A stretch of 64,000 nt of DNA from Citrobacter amalonaticus (lineage in GTDB: Bacteria; Pseudomonadota; Gammaproteobacteria; Enterobacterales; Enterobacteriaceae), in the NCBI RefSeq assembly GCF_018252635.1, contig NZ_JAGTXM010000004.1, positions 1-64,000 of the forward strand, in the 5' to 3' direction. This document shows, piece by piece, positions 32,659 through 43,567 of the stretch. A program made the position numbers and the translations under genes. The notes under the pieces are model-generated. The model ran no database searches. It was not told where the DNA came from and saw only the letters and a list, made by a program, of their open reading frames with translations. The number at the start of each line of letters is the position of its first letter. Positions within the stretch are counted from its first letter, which is position 1.

Positions 32659-33072
32659 ATGAAAAAATGTGCAATCGTTGGGGCATTACTGATGTTAGCG
32701 GGATGCGCCGAGGTGGAAAACTACAATGATGTGGTCAAAACGCCTGCGCCCGCCGGGCTGGAAGGGTACTGGCAGACTAACGGGCCGCAGCGCAAACTGG
32801 TGAGCCCAGAAGCCATTGCCAGTCTGGTGGTGACCAAAGAGGGCGATACGCTCGATTGTCGCCAGTGGCAGAGGGTTATTGCGCTGCCGGGTAAGCTAAT
32901 GATGTTGTCAGGTGACTTAACCAACGTGACGGTCAAACGTGAACTTTATGAGATCGAGCGGGAAGGGAACACCCTGGAATATGACGGGATGACCCTGCAA
33001 CGCGTGGATCGCCCAACGGTGGAATGTGCCGCCGCGCTGGAAAAATCCCCGCTGCCAACGCCATTACCGTAA
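32659..33072 (+). CDS. yedD: Lipoprotein YedD
   Basis: A 137-residue lipoprotein. The lipobox LMLAGC gives cleavage before Cys17. The mature part is soluble and matches E. coli YedD; its function is unknown. The second of two ATGs (32659) is used because AGGA at 32649 is correctly spaced for it. It is divergent from yedE and convergent with amyA. Confidence 0.93.
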   Translation: MKKCAIVGALLMLAGCAEVENYNDVVKTPAPAGLEGYWQTNGPQRKLVSPEAIASLVVTKEGDTLDCRQWQRVIALPGKLMMLSGDLTNVTVKRELYEIEREGNTLEYDGMTLQRVDRPTVECAAALEKSPLPTPLP

Positions 33073-33079
33073 TCAGTTG

Positions 33080-33105
33080 ACCCCGACAGTCCTCCCTGTC
33101 GGGGC
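33080..33105. terminator. Terminator between yedD and amyA
   Basis: CCCCGACAG and CTGTCGGGG form a 9-bp stem with a 6-base loop just after the yedD stop and facing the amyA stop. It lacks a strong T-run, so efficiency is uncertain. Confidence 0.6.
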
Positions 33106-33111
33106 GCTTCA

Positions 33112-34599
33112 TCAGATCACCTCTTCAATGACCCACACGCTGACGCTGCCGCCATTGCAGTAAAACGTGGCCTCGCCATTTTCGTCAGTGACGACGCTTT
33201 CCTCGCGGTTTCCCAGATAGTCTCGCCAGGTTTTATTGCCGTAGTTTTCACCCAGCGTAAGCGTTTTTTCACCGTCGTCGCCATTGGATAACACCACTAC
33301 GCATCCGGGATCGTCGTCCGTTCCGCTACGGCTGAAAGCAATGCAGTTGGGGTGATCAAACCAAAGCGTCTGAATGCCGTGGGCGAAACGCTGGCGGGCA
33401 AGAATGAGTTCGGGGAGTTGCTCAATGACTGGCATGTCGATGGCATAGGTTTCTCCGTCTCCTCCGGTATCTTCATAGTGCGCACCATACAGATCGGGAT
33501 AGAAAACCGACGGTACGCCATTTTCCCGCAGCAGGATAAGCGCATAGGCCAGCGGTTTAAACCACGCTTCAACGGGTGCTTCCAGCGCCTGCAACGGCTG
33601 GGTGTCATGGTTGGCGACCAGCGTCACGGCGTGAAACGGATCGGCTTCTACCAGCGTGCCGTTGAAGATCTGACTCATGTCGTAATCACGTCCCTGGCGC
33701 GACGCTTCATGAAAATTGAGCTGTAACGGGGCGTCGAACAGCATCGTTTTGCCTTCCACCTGGTCGATATAGGTTTGTAGCTTATCTACTTCATGCGACC
33801 AGTATTCGGCGACAATAAACAGCGGCTTCGGCGCCACCTCCTGAACATGTTCAATCCACTCTTTATAGAACCAGGCCGGAATGTGCTTTACCGCATCGAG
33901 ACGAAAGCCGTCACACTGAGTTTGTTCCATCACCCAGCGCGCCCAGTATTTAATCTCTTCGGTGACGGCGTGATTACGAAAGTCGATATTTTCGCCCATC
34001 AGGTAATCAAAATTGCCCAGCTCGTCATCAACCTGGTCGTTCCAGCCCTCGCCGGTATAATCGTTGACGATTTTAAAGATGCCGTCTTCGTCAGGATTTT
34101 CGATGTGGTCGATGCCGCTGAAGCATTTGAAATCCCAGATGAACTGAGAGTACTGACCGCCCCGCGCCGGGAAGGTGTAACGGGTCCAGCCTTCGCATTC
34201 GATGATCTCATCCGCAATCTGTGTGCGATCCTCTTCGTTGACGCGCTGTACACGGATGGCCTCTTTTTCGTCCGCTCCCATTTTGTGATTCACCACCACG
34301 TCGAGCAGCACCGCGATGTCATTTTTCTTCAGCGCGGCGATAGCCGCCAGTAGCTGTGCCTTATCACCATATTTGGTGGCAAGGGTGCCTTTTTGGTCAA
34401 ACTCGCCGAGATCAAACAGATCGTAAGAGTCATAGCCGACGGAGTAGCCGCCTGACGCGCCTTTATAGGCGGGCGGTAACCAGACCATGTTGATACCGAT
34501 ATCATTGAGGCTGTCTGCGCGCTCTGTTACCTCTTGCCAGAGTTTGCCGCCTTCGGGGTAATACCAGTGGAAGAACTGCAATAACGTGGGGTTTTTCAT
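33112..34599 (-). CDS. amyA: Cytoplasmic alpha-amylase AmyA
   Basis: A 495-residue GH13 alpha-amylase without signal peptide, hydrolysing internal alpha-1,4 bonds of maltodextrin and glycogen products. The catalytic nucleophile Asp lies in [11 protein letters not shown] (about 230-240), the acid Glu in [10 protein letters not shown] (about 263-272) and the third Asp in VANHDTQ (about 330-336). It lies between yedD and fliT as in E. coli. Confidence 0.97.
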   Translation of the reverse strand: MKNPTLLQFFHWYYPEGGKLWQEVTERADSLNDIGINMVWLPPAYKGASGGYSVGYDSYDLFDLGEFDQKGTLATKYGDKAQLLAAIAALKKNDIAVLLDVVVNHKMGADEKEAIRVQRVNEEDRTQIADEIIECEGWTRYTFPARGGQYSQFIWDFKCFSGIDHIENPDEDGIFKIVNDYTGEGWNDQVDDELGNFDYLMGENIDFRNHAVTEEIKYWARWVMEQTQCDGFRLDAVKHIPAWFYKEWIEHVQEVAPKPLFIVAEYWSHEVDKLQTYIDQVEGKTMLFDAPLQLNFHEASRQGRDYDMSQIFNGTLVEADPFHAVTLVANHDTQPLQALEAPVEAWFKPLAYALILLRENGVPSVFYPDLYGAHYEDTGGDGETYAIDMPVIEQLPELILARQRFAHGIQTLWFDHPNCIAFSRSGTDDDPGCVVVLSNGDDGEKTLTLGENYGNKTWRDYLGNREESVVTDENGEATFYCNGGSVSVWVIEEVI

Positions 34600-34667
34600 C
34601 TTCCGTGCTCCAGATGTCTTTTGGACGACCTCTGGAGTATGGAAGATTTTTGCTAACGTAGCGGGAA

Positions 34668-35039
34668 TTATTGTGGGGCAGTGGGGGCGTCGGGTACCAG
34701 GAGCATGCCAGAAAGCCGACCATACGCATTGTTGAGCGACTGTTGACGCGTTGACTGACCGATCAGGCCACTGAGCTCATCGAGCCGTTGGCGCAGTAAA
34801 CCTTTCAGGAGTTCTTCGTTATCCAGCGTCTGTTTGATATGACTGGCCACGATATCCTGAACACTGCGTGTTATGCCCGGTGGAGTTTGCGTTTCAACGA
34901 CCGCTTCAATACTTTGCAGATAGGTGACTTCCTGTTCCAGTAAAAGGTCCCATTCACCCCGCTGCGCAAGTTCGAGCAGCGACTGACTGAGCAGCGCAAT
35001 GCGCTGCCAACGGTTGATAAACTCCACGGCTGAGGTCAT
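34668..35039 (-). CDS. fliT: Flagellar chaperone and FlhDC inhibitor FliT
   Basis: A 123-residue helical chaperone of the cap protein FliD that also binds FlhD4C2 and blocks promoter activation. It starts [23 protein letters not shown]. Its ATG overlaps the fliS stop by one base. It is the last gene of the fliDST operon. Confidence 0.96.
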   Translation of the reverse strand: MTSAVEFINRWQRIALLSQSLLELAQRGEWDLLLEQEVTYLQSIEAVVETQTPPGITRSVQDIVASHIKQTLDNEELLKGLLRQRLDELSGLIGQSTRQQSLNNAYGRLSGMLLVPDAPTAPQ

Positions 35040-35446
35040 TAACGAGACTCCTGGGAAGATGCTTTTGGTGAAATCTGTTTCCAGGCTTCCGCAATGTTGC
35101 CGAGTAACCCTTCCACTTCTTCAATGGCTTGACTGTCATTGCGTAAATTAGCGAGTAATAAACGACGAATCATATAGTCATACAACGCGGCAAGATTGGC
35201 GGCAATCTCGCCGCCGTTCTCCTGATCCAGCCCTGCTTTCAGACCGTTATCAATGATGTTGATAGCCTTACTGAGCGCTTCTCCTTTGGCGATAATATCA
35301 CCTTGCTCTAAAAACAGACGAGCGCGCACCAGAGCACTGTTTGCGCCATCAAACAACATTTCGATCAACTGGTGCGGACTCGCACTCATCACGCCGCTTT
35401 CCACGCTGACTTGCGCATAAGCTTTGGTACCGCTCGCGGTATACAT
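35039..35446 (-). CDS. fliS: Flagellin chaperone FliS
   Basis: A 135-residue four-helix-bundle export chaperone preventing cytosolic flagellin polymerisation. It starts [35 protein letters not shown], the conserved FliS N-terminus. It follows fliD after 15 bp. Confidence 0.97.
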   Translation of the reverse strand: MYTASGTKAYAQVSVESGVMSASPHQLIEMLFDGANSALVRARLFLEQGDIIAKGEALSKAINIIDNGLKAGLDQENGGEIAANLAALYDYMIRRLLLANLRNDSQAIEEVEGLLGNIAEAWKQISPKASSQESR

Positions 35447-35461
35447 GTTTACCTCGGGTTA

Positions 35462-36868
35462 TCAGGAACTGGTCATGGCAGTAAACTGCTGACTTAAGTA
35501 GCTACTGGTGCTGTTGAGTTTACTCATCATCGTATCCAGTTGCGTAAACTGAGCTTTATAGCGTGCGATGGTATCGTCGATACTGGTGCTGACGGCCAGA
35601 TACTGTTTGGTCAGCTTTTTCAGTGTGGCGTTAATATTGTCTTGTGCGCTATCAATAATGCCGTCGTCGGCCAGATAATCTTTAACTTGCTCTGCAATTT
35701 TGCTGGTGATTCCGGTTTCTTTACCATCACCAACCAGTAATTCGCGTGTGCCAGCGGTATTTTCATCCAGCGCTTTTTTCAGTTTGGCATCGTCAATTTT
35801 TAATTTACCGGTCGTGCCGTCGGATGTGATGCCAATTTCGCTCAGGGTTTTAAAGGCTCCGGTGCTGCCGGCATTAGAAAACTGAGCGCGAATTCCCGTC
35901 TGAATAGTACGCACAACGCTATCGCCGAGCAGTGCACCGTTATTTTGATCCTGTTCTTCTGCGCCAGGATCCACTTCTGTGTACTTGGTCAGTGACGAGA
36001 AGGTATCAAGCAAGGAGTTATAGGCATCCACCCAGCCCTTAATCGCATCTGTTGCTTTGCTGTTGTCTTTAGTAACCGTCAGGCGTGCGTCGGTGACTTC
36101 TTTGGTCAGATTCAGCGTGACGCCCTGCGGCGCATCGGTAATCGTGTTGCTGGGGCGTTCAATATTGATACCATTAACGGTAAGTTGCGCATTCTGCGCG
36201 CTAACCAGCTGTTTCATCTGGCCACTGCCAGCGGTACTGTCATAGGCCAATAACTCGTTGAGTTTACTGTCGCCTTCAACCGAAATGGTCATCTGGTTTT
36301 CTGTACCAGAGTCTGCGGTGAGTACTAACTGGTAATCGCCTTCTTTTACTTTGACGATACTGGCTGAAATACCGCTATCGGCGTCGTTAATGGCATCACG
36401 AATACCTTCCAGAGACGTCTGGTCTTTAGAAAGTTTAATTTCCAGTGGCTCTTTACGCCCGGCTTGTTCAATTTTGATGGTACGAGTATCAGAAGAGGTA
36501 TCACCCAGCGCATCTTTCGTGGAACTGATGTCAGCGGTGGTGCTTAGTGACTGTGCTTGCGCCAGCTTTGTGACGCTGATGGTGTATGTTCCTGCTGCTG
36601 CGCCCGCGGTCGTCGTCGCGGTTAAATCTTCCGTGCTGCTGGTGATGGTTGTGCTCTTAAAAAGATCGGCACTGTTCAGCGTGGTGTTGGCTGTCTGAAA
36701 CTTTTCCAGTGCGCTTTTTAGCGTGCCATAAGCCGTTAAGCGCGCGGTATTCGCGCTCTGTTGCTGTGTGATAGGCGTTAAGCGTTTTTTCTCTGCAGTG
36801 GTCAGGTTCGTCAGCAATGTGTCCAGTGGTAAGTTTGAGCCTACGCCCAATGATGTAAACGAAGCCAT
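35462..36868 (-). CDS. fliD: Filament cap protein FliD
   Basis: A 468-residue cap protein directing flagellin folding at the filament tip. N-terminal coiled-coil region (MASFTSLGVGSNLPLDTLLTNL) and C-terminal region (YLAVSTSIDDTIARYKAQF ... LNSTSSYLSQQFTAM) are conserved, with a variable Ser/Thr-rich middle. It heads fliDST and is divergent from fliC; each has its own sigma-28 promoter. Confidence 0.97.
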   Translation of the reverse strand: MASFTSLGVGSNLPLDTLLTNLTTAEKKRLTPITQQQSANTARLTAYGTLKSALEKFQTANTTLNSADLFKSTTITSSTEDLTATTTAGAAAGTYTISVTKLAQAQSLSTTADISSTKDALGDTSSDTRTIKIEQAGRKEPLEIKLSKDQTSLEGIRDAINDADSGISASIVKVKEGDYQLVLTADSGTENQMTISVEGDSKLNELLAYDSTAGSGQMKQLVSAQNAQLTVNGINIERPSNTITDAPQGVTLNLTKEVTDARLTVTKDNSKATDAIKGWVDAYNSLLDTFSSLTKYTEVDPGAEEQDQNNGALLGDSVVRTIQTGIRAQFSNAGSTGAFKTLSEIGITSDGTTGKLKIDDAKLKKALDENTAGTRELLVGDGKETGITSKIAEQVKDYLADDGIIDSAQDNINATLKKLTKQYLAVSTSIDDTIARYKAQFTQLDTMMSKLNSTSSYLSQQFTAMTSS

Positions 36869-36906
36869 GCCTTATTCCTTTTGATTGCAAACAGTAGTTA
36901 AACGCG

Positions 36907-36933
36907 TTATCGGCAATCCCGGGGCAAAGTTTA
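36907..36933 (-). promoter_or_regulatory. Sigma-28 promoter of fliD
   Basis: On the minus strand TAAACTTT (-35) is followed, after 11 bases, by GCCGATAA (-10), almost exactly the FliA consensus. It lies about 40 bp upstream of the fliD start. Confidence 0.88.
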
Positions 36934-37027
36934 ATAATAGTTTTAGAAAAATAATGCCCGGAATAATGGCGTATAAAGAGGGTATTTCAATGGCTAAGAA
37001 AAAATGATTGGGAAACTCAAAATTTTC

Positions 37028-37054
37028 TAAAGTTCGAAATTCAGGTGCCGATAC
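37028..37054 (+). promoter_or_regulatory. Sigma-28 promoter of fliC
   Basis: TAAAGTTC, 11 bases, then GCCGATAC closely match the FliA consensus and the known E. coli fliC promoter. The start codon lies about 70 bp downstream, after a leader with a GGAAAAG region. Confidence 0.92.
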
Positions 37055-37123
37055 AAGGGTTACGGTGAGAAACCGTGGGCAACAGCCCAATAACATCAAG
37101 TTGTAATTGATAAGGAAAAGATC

Positions 37124-38647
37124 ATGGCACAAGTCATTAATACAAACAGCCTGTCGCTGTTGACCCAGAACAACCTGAACAAATCTCAGTCTACCCTGAG
37201 TTCTGCTATTGAGCGTCTGTCTTCCGGTCTGCGTATCAACAGCGCGAAAGATGACGCTGCGGGTCAGGCGATTGCTAACCGCTTTACATCTAACATCAAG
37301 GGTCTGACTCAGGCTTCTCGTAACGCTAACGACGGTATCTCCATTGCGCAGACGACGGAAGGCGCACTGAACGAAATCAATAACAACCTGCAGCGTGTTC
37401 GTGAACTGACTGTTCAGGCAACTAACGGCACGAACTCCGATAGTGACCTGACCTCTATCCAGAACGAAATCACCCAGCGTCTGAACGAAATTGACCGCGT
37501 TTCTGGTCAGACTCAGTTCAACGGCGTGAAAGTACTGGCTCAGGACAACACCCTGAAAATCCAGGTTGGCGCTAACGACGGCGAAACCATCTCCATCGAC
37601 CTGAAAAAAATCGACACCCAGAGCCTGGGCGTGTCTGACTTCCGTGTGAATGGCGCGCAGAAAGCTACTGCCAGCGATCTGATCTCTAAGTTCGGCGCGA
37701 CCGGTACTGATAACTATAAAGCCACCGTTGGCGGTGCTGCCGATACAGACGTTACTGTTGATATTAAATCCCAGGCAGTTAAAGCGGGTGCTAATGCTCT
37801 GTATGTCAGTGCTGCGGATGGTAGCCTGGTAACAACGGCTACAACAGCGAACACTGCTTCTGCTGTTTATACTGCGGGTGCGCTCCAGAATGACAGCGCT
37901 GAGAGCCTGGCGGTATTAGGTGCGAATGCGAAAGTGGGCGATACGTTCACTTTCGACGGCATGGAATTCACCAAAAAAACCGAAGGTGCAGCCGGTCCGG
38001 AATTTGGTAACGGTACTTACACCGCGAAAGTTGATGGTAAAACCGTTACTTTCACCATCGCTGCTGCGAGTGATGATGCTGGTGCTGATGCAACAGTTCA
38101 GACAGATGTTGCTCTGTACGCCTCTCAGAACGGAACATTAACGACTAGCGCAACAACAGCTAACAAAGCGGCTACGTTGACTGACCTGCAGAATGCAAAT
38201 GCAACCAAAACAGGTAGCACGCTGAAATCAAGCGGTGCGACTTATGACGTTGATATTGATGGTAATGTAACTAACGGTACAGGTGTTAATAAGAAAACCA
38301 TGTATATCACTACCGATACCAAAGGTAGCGCTAAACTGGTTAACGAAGACGTGGCGAAAGCCAGCACCAGCACTGAAGATCCGCTGGCGGTGATCGACGC
38401 TGCGCTGGCACAGGTTGACGCCCTGCGTTCTGACCTGGGTGCGGTACAGAACCGTTTCGATTCTACCATCACCAACCTTGGCAACACCGTTAACAACCTG
38501 ACTTCTGCACGTAGCCGTATCGAAGATGCTGACTACGCGACCGAAGTGTCCAACATGTCCAAAGCACAGATCCTGCAACAAGCAGGTACTTCTGTCCTGG
38601 CACAGGCTAACCAGGTTCCGCAGAACGTCCTGTCTCTGCTGCGTTAA
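37124..38647 (+). CDS. fliC: Flagellin FliC
   Basis: A 507-residue filament subunit. The conserved D0/D1 ends are MAQVINTNSLSLLTQNNLNK and the terminal QILQQAGTSVLAQANQVPQN...LLR. The TLR5-recognised D1 region (LQRVRELTVQATNGTNSDSD) is intact. Residues about 175-400 are the variable, surface-exposed Ala/Thr-rich D2/D3 domains that set H-antigen type. It is expressed from its own sigma-28 promoter and ends at a strong terminator. Unlike Salmonella, no fliB methylase follows. Confidence 0.98.
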   Translation: MAQVINTNSLSLLTQNNLNKSQSTLSSAIERLSSGLRINSAKDDAAGQAIANRFTSNIKGLTQASRNANDGISIAQTTEGALNEINNNLQRVRELTVQATNGTNSDSDLTSIQNEITQRLNEIDRVSGQTQFNGVKVLAQDNTLKIQVGANDGETISIDLKKIDTQSLGVSDFRVNGAQKATASDLISKFGATGTDNYKATVGGAADTDVTVDIKSQAVKAGANALYVSAADGSLVTTATTANTASAVYTAGALQNDSAESLAVLGANAKVGDTFTFDGMEFTKKTEGAAGPEFGNGTYTAKVDGKTVTFTIAAASDDAGADATVQTDVALYASQNGTLTTSATTANKAATLTDLQNANATKTGSTLKSSGATYDVDIDGNVTNGTGVNKKTMYITTDTKGSAKLVNEDVAKASTSTEDPLAVIDAALAQVDALRSDLGAVQNRFDSTITNLGNTVNNLTSARSRIEDADYATEVSNMSKAQILQQAGTSVLAQANQVPQNVLSLLR

Positions 38648-38662
38648 TTCACGCTTCTCTTA

Positions 38663-38689
38663 TAAACCCCGCTCTGGCGGGGTTTTTTC
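38663..38689 (+). terminator. Intrinsic terminator of fliC
   Basis: AACCCCGC-tctg-GCGGGGTT followed by TTTTCG, 17 bases after the stop. Confidence 0.9.
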
Positions 38690-38776
38690 GTTCTGGCTTT
38701 ACCGGTAACCCCTAAATAACCCCTCATTTCACCCACTATTCATCCGATTAAAACCCCTGCAGAAACGGATAATCAT

Positions 38777-38784
38777 GCCGATAA
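38777..38784 (+). promoter_or_regulatory. Sigma-28 -10 element of fliA
   Basis: GCCGATAA lies 26 bp before the fliA GTG, allowing sigma-28 autoregulation. The -35 (TAAA) is not well placed, and class-2 FlhDC activation is expected from the upstream part of the gap. Confidence 0.6.
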
Positions 38785-38809
38785 CTCATTTAACGCAGGG
38801 CTGTTTATC

Positions 38810-39529
38810 GTGAATTCACTGTATACCGCTGAAGGTGTAATGGATAAACACTCGCTGTGGCAGCGTTATGTACCGCTGGTGCGTCACGAAGCGTTGCGCC
38901 TGCAGGTGCGTTTGCCCGCGAGCGTAGAACTGGACGATCTGCTACAGGCGGGCGGTATCGGGTTATTGAATGCAGTTGACCGATATGACGCTCTGCAAGG
39001 AACGGCATTTACCACTTACGCAGTGCAGCGTATTCGTGGGGCGATGCTGGATGAACTACGCAGCCGTGACTGGGTGCCGCGTAGTGTCCGGCGTAATGCC
39101 CGCGAAGTGGCACAGGCGATGGGGCAACTGGAACAGGAATTAGGACGCAACGCGACGGAAACCGAGGTCGCGGAGCGACTGGCGATTCCTGTAGAAGAAT
39201 ATCGTCAGATGTTGCTTGATACCAACAACAGCCAACTCTTCTCCTATGACGAGTGGCGGGAAGAGCATGGCGATAGTATCGAGCTGGTGACAGAAGAACA
39301 CCAGCAGGAAAACCCGTTACAACAGCTCCTTGAGAGCAATTTGCGCCAGCGCGTGATGGATGCCATTGAAGCACTTCCGGAACGTGAACAACTGGTGCTC
39401 ACGCTCTATTACCAGGAAGAACTCAATCTCAAAGAGATTGGCGCGGTTCTGGATGTCGGGGAGTCACGGGTCAGCCAGTTGCACAGTCAGGCCATAAAAC
39501 GGTTACGCACGAAGCTGGGTAAGTTATAG
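38810..39529 (+). CDS. fliA: Flagellar sigma factor FliA (sigma-28)
   Basis: A 239-residue alternative sigma factor for class-3 flagellar and chemotaxis genes, held inactive by FlgM until hook completion. Region 2 reads LDDLLQAGGIGLLNAVDRYD...FTTYAVQRIRGAMLDELR; region 4 reads LPEREQLVLTLYYQEELNLKEIGAVL with HTH GESRVSQLHSQAI. It starts with a GTG at 38810, as in E. coli. fliZ follows after 59 bp. Confidence 0.98.
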   Translation: MNSLYTAEGVMDKHSLWQRYVPLVRHEALRLQVRLPASVELDDLLQAGGIGLLNAVDRYDALQGTAFTTYAVQRIRGAMLDELRSRDWVPRSVRRNAREVAQAMGQLEQELGRNATETEVAERLAIPVEEYRQMLLDTNNSQLFSYDEWREEHGDSIELVTEEHQQENPLQQLLESNLRQRVMDAIEALPEREQLVLTLYYQEELNLKEIGAVLDVGESRVSQLHSQAIKRLRTKLGKL

Positions 39530-39588
39530 CGAACGACGTTGTCGGCGCTGAAAAATGCCGCACAACGTATTGACTACCAGGAGTTCTC

Positions 39589-40140
39589 ATGACGGTGCAG
39601 CAATCAAAAAGACGGCCTCTAAGCCGCTACCTCAAAGACTTTAAACACAGCCAGACGCATTGCGCCCATTGCCACAAGTTGCTTGATCGCATCACGCTGG
39701 TGCGTAAAGGGCAGATCGTCAATAAAATCGCCATTTCCCGCCTCGACACCCTCATGGATGAAGCCGCCTGGCAGCAGGAGCAGAAAGAGTGGGTGGCACT
39801 ATGCCGTTTCTGCGGCGATCTACACTGCAAGACGCAGAGCGATTTCTTCGACATCATTGGTTTTAAACAATTTTTGTTTGAACAAACCGAAATGAGCCAC
39901 GGGACCGTACGCGAGTATGTCGTTCGTCTGCGTCGTCTCGGTAATCATCTCAGCGAGCAGAAAATTTCTCACGATCTGCTTAAGGACGGTTACCTTGATG
40001 AAAATCTGGCGCCGTGGCTGCCGGAGACCAGCACCAACAACTATCGCATCGCACTGCGTAAGTACGCGCAATACAAAGCGCATGCTCGCCCCGAGCAGCA
40101 ACAGAATTCCTCCCTCCGGATGACTTCTGATATATATTAA
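39589..40140 (+). CDS. fliZ: Motility/curli switch regulator FliZ
   Basis: A 183-residue DNA-binding protein related to the core-binding domain of phage integrases but lacking the catalytic domain. It competes with RpoS at promoters and so represses curli and c-di-GMP genes when flagella are made. It starts MTVQQSKRRPLSRYLKDFKHSQ; the Cys pairs HCHK and CRFC are visible. Co-transcribed with fliA. Confidence 0.96.
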   Translation: MTVQQSKRRPLSRYLKDFKHSQTHCAHCHKLLDRITLVRKGQIVNKIAISRLDTLMDEAAWQQEQKEWVALCRFCGDLHCKTQSDFFDIIGFKQFLFEQTEMSHGTVREYVVRLRRLGNHLSEQKISHDLLKDGYLDENLAPWLPETSTNNYRIALRKYAQYKAHARPEQQQNSSLRMTSDIY

Positions 40141-40227
40141 AAATGAATAAGATGTAGCAGAGTGGTTTATGTCGTTACCCATAAACGCTCTACACTACGG
40201 GCATTCATAACAACATTCGGGGTAAAT

Positions 40228-41028
40228 ATGAAATTAGCACTTCTGGGACGCCAGGCGCTGATGGGCGTGATGGCAGTGGCTCTTGTCGCGGGAATGAGCG
40301 CCAAAACGTTTGCAGATGAAGGTCTGCTGAAGAAGGTAAAAGATCGCGGCACGTTGCTGGTGGGGCTGGAAGGCACCTATCCGCCGTTCAGTTTCCAGGG
40401 CGATGACGGTAAATTAACCGGCTTTGAAGTGGAGTTTGCCGAAGAGCTGGCGAAGCATCTGGGGGTTAAAGCCACGCTGAAACCGACCAAATGGGACGGG
40501 ATGCTGGCCTCCCTGGACTCTAAACGCATCGATGTGGTGATAAACCAGGTCACCATCTCTGACGAGCGTAAGAAGAAATATGATTTCTCTACCCCTTATA
40601 CCGTTTCCGGTATCCAGGCGCTGGTGAAAAAAGGCAATGAAGGCGCGATTAAAACCGCAGCCGATCTGAAAGATAAGAAAGTGGGCGTGGGTCTGGGTAC
40701 CAACTATGAAGAGTGGTTGCGTCAGAACGTGCAGGGCGTTGACATCCGGACTTATGATGATGATCCGACAAAATATCAGGATCTGCGCGTAGGACGTATC
40801 GACGCCATTCTGGTGGATCGTCTGGCGGCGCTGGATCTGGTCAAAAAAACCAAAGACACGCTGGCGGTCACTGGTGAAGCGTTCTCCCGCCAGGAGGCTG
40901 GCGTTGCGGTGCGTAAAGGCAACGGAGACCTGCTGAAGGCAGTGGACGCAGCGATTGCCGAAATGCAGAAAGACGGCTCGCTGAAGGCGCTATCTGAGAA
41001 GTGGTTTGGCGCAGACGTAACGAAATAG
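40228..41028 (+). CDS. tcyJ: L-cystine-binding periplasmic protein TcyJ (FliY)
   Basis: A 266-residue SBP family 3 protein. Signal peptide MKLALLGRQALMGVMAVALV...TFA precedes mature DEGLLKKVKDRG. It binds L-cystine and delivers it to TcyLN. The typical ligand-site segments (GLEGTYPPFSFQGDDGKLTGFEVE and VGVGLGTNYEEWL) are present. Start at 40228, not the open-frame start at 40162, because it begins the signal sequence. A terminator separates it from dcyD. Confidence 0.96.
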   Translation: MKLALLGRQALMGVMAVALVAGMSAKTFADEGLLKKVKDRGTLLVGLEGTYPPFSFQGDDGKLTGFEVEFAEELAKHLGVKATLKPTKWDGMLASLDSKRIDVVINQVTISDERKKKYDFSTPYTVSGIQALVKKGNEGAIKTAADLKDKKVGVGLGTNYEEWLRQNVQGVDIRTYDDDPTKYQDLRVGRIDAILVDRLAALDLVKKTKDTLAVTGEAFSRQEAGVAVRKGNGDLLKAVDAAIAEMQKDGSLKALSEKWFGADVTK

Positions 41029-41041
41029 TCCGAACGATAAG

Positions 41042-41073
41042 AAAAAAAGGCGCTTTAATCAGCGCCTTTTTTA
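41042..41073 (+). terminator. Intrinsic terminator after tcyJ
   Basis: AAAAAGGCGCT-ttaatc-AGCGCCTTTTTT is a strong symmetrical hairpin with a T-run, 14 bases after the tcyJ stop. Confidence 0.92.
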
Positions 41074-41120
41074 TTTCATACGTTTGAACGTGCATAATAA
41101 AAAGAACATCACAACAATGA

Positions 41121-42122
<1,002 letters not shown>

Positions 42123-42137
42123 TTTTCGGATAAGCTC

Positions 42138-42806
42138 ATGCAAGAAAGTATCCAACTGGTTATTGATTCCCTGCCGTATTTGCTCAAAGGGGCGGTGTTT
42201 ACGCTGCAGCTAAGTATTGGCGGGATGTTCTTCGGTCTGCTGCTGGGGTTTATCCTCGCGCTGATGCGCCTGTCGCCGCTGCTGCCTCTGCGCTGGCTGG
42301 CGCGTTTCTATATCTCTATTTTTCGCGGTACGCCGCTTATCGCCCAACTGTTTATGATCTACTACGGTCTGCCGCAGTTTGGTATTGAGCTGGATCCGGT
42401 GCCGTCCGCAATGATTGGCCTGTCGCTCAATACGGCAGCCTATGCCGCGGAGACGCTGCGTGCGGCGATTTCATCGATTGACAAAGGACAGTGGGAAGCG
42501 GCTGCCAGTATCGGGATGACGCCGTGGCAGACAATGCGTCGCGCGATTTTACCGCAGGCTGCCCGGGTGGCGCTGCCGCCGCTGAGCAACAGCTTTATCA
42601 GTCTGGTGAAAGACACGTCGCTTGCGGCCACCATTCAGGTGCCAGAACTGTTCCGTCAGGCGCAGCTGATCACGTCGCGCACGCTGGAGGTTTTCACTAT
42701 GTATCTGGCGGCATCGTTGATCTACTGGATCATGGCAACGGTGTTGTCAACCTTGCAAAACCACTTTGAAAATCAACTGAACCGCCAGGAGAGAGAGCCG
42801 AAATGA
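42138..42806 (+). CDS. tcyL: Cystine ABC transporter permease TcyL (YecS)
   Basis: A 222-residue inner-membrane permease (HisM/GlnP type). The EAA loop reads GQWEAAASIGMTPWQTMRRAILPQA (about 118-142). Start MQESIQLVIDSLPYLLKGA. It overlaps tcyN by 4 bp and follows dcyD after 15 bp. Confidence 0.97.
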   Translation: MQESIQLVIDSLPYLLKGAVFTLQLSIGGMFFGLLLGFILALMRLSPLLPLRWLARFYISIFRGTPLIAQLFMIYYGLPQFGIELDPVPSAMIGLSLNTAAYAAETLRAAISSIDKGQWEAAASIGMTPWQTMRRAILPQAARVALPPLSNSFISLVKDTSLAATIQVPELFRQAQLITSRTLEVFTMYLAASLIYWIMATVLSTLQNHFENQLNRQEREPK

Positions 42807-43555
42807 GTGCGATCGACGTAAAAAACCTGGTCAAGAAATTCCATGGGCAGACGGTGCTGCACGGCATCGATTTACAAGTGCAGGCGGGGGAGGTGGTTGC
42901 GATCATCGGTCCCAGCGGGTCGGGAAAAACGACGCTGCTGCGCAGTATTAACCTGCTGGAACAACCGGAAGCGGGTACAATCACCGTGGGTGACATCACC
43001 ATTGATACGGCACGTTCACTGAGTCAGCAACGGACGCTTATCCGCCAGTTGCGTCAGCATGTTGGCTTCGTGTTTCAAAGCTTCAATCTCTTTCCCCACC
43101 GCACGGTACTGGAGAACATCATTGAAGGTCCGGTTATCGTGAAGGGCGAAGGCAAAGAAGAGGCGATAACACGGGCGCGGGAACTGCTGACGAAAGTGGG
43201 TCTTGCCGGGAAGGAAACCAGCTATCCGCGGCGCTTGTCAGGCGGTCAGCAGCAACGCGTAGCGATCGCCCGTGCGCTGGCGATGCGTCCGGAAGTGATT
43301 CTGTTCGATGAACCGACCTCTGCGCTCGATCCTGAACTGGTAGGTGAGGTGTTGAGTACTATTCGCCAACTGGCGCAGGAAAAACGCACCATGGTGATTG
43401 TGACCCATGAAATGAGCTTTGCCCGTGATGTTGCGGACCGGGCGATATTTATGGATCAGGGACGCATTGTGGAGCAGGGGCCGGCCAAAGCGCTATTTGC
43501 CAATCCTCAGCAGCCGAGAACGCGTCAGTTCCTTGAGAAGTTTCTGCTGCAATAA
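42803..43555 (+). CDS. tcyN: Cystine ABC transporter ATPase TcyN (YecC)
   Basis: A 250-residue ABC ATPase. Walker A GPSGSGKTT (about 36-44), signature LSGGQQQR (about 149-156), Walker B ILFDEPTSALDPE and the switch His in VTHEM are all intact. It powers TcyJL cystine import. Its ATG overlaps the tcyL stop. Confidence 0.97.
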   Translation: MSAIDVKNLVKKFHGQTVLHGIDLQVQAGEVVAIIGPSGSGKTTLLRSINLLEQPEAGTITVGDITIDTARSLSQQRTLIRQLRQHVGFVFQSFNLFPHRTVLENIIEGPVIVKGEGKEEAITRARELLTKVGLAGKETSYPRRLSGGQQQRVAIARALAMRPEVILFDEPTSALDPELVGEVLSTIRQLAQEKRTMVIVTHEMSFARDVADRAIFMDQGRIVEQGPAKALFANPQQPRTRQFLEKFLLQ

Positions 43556-43567
43556 TCGGTTTGCTTT

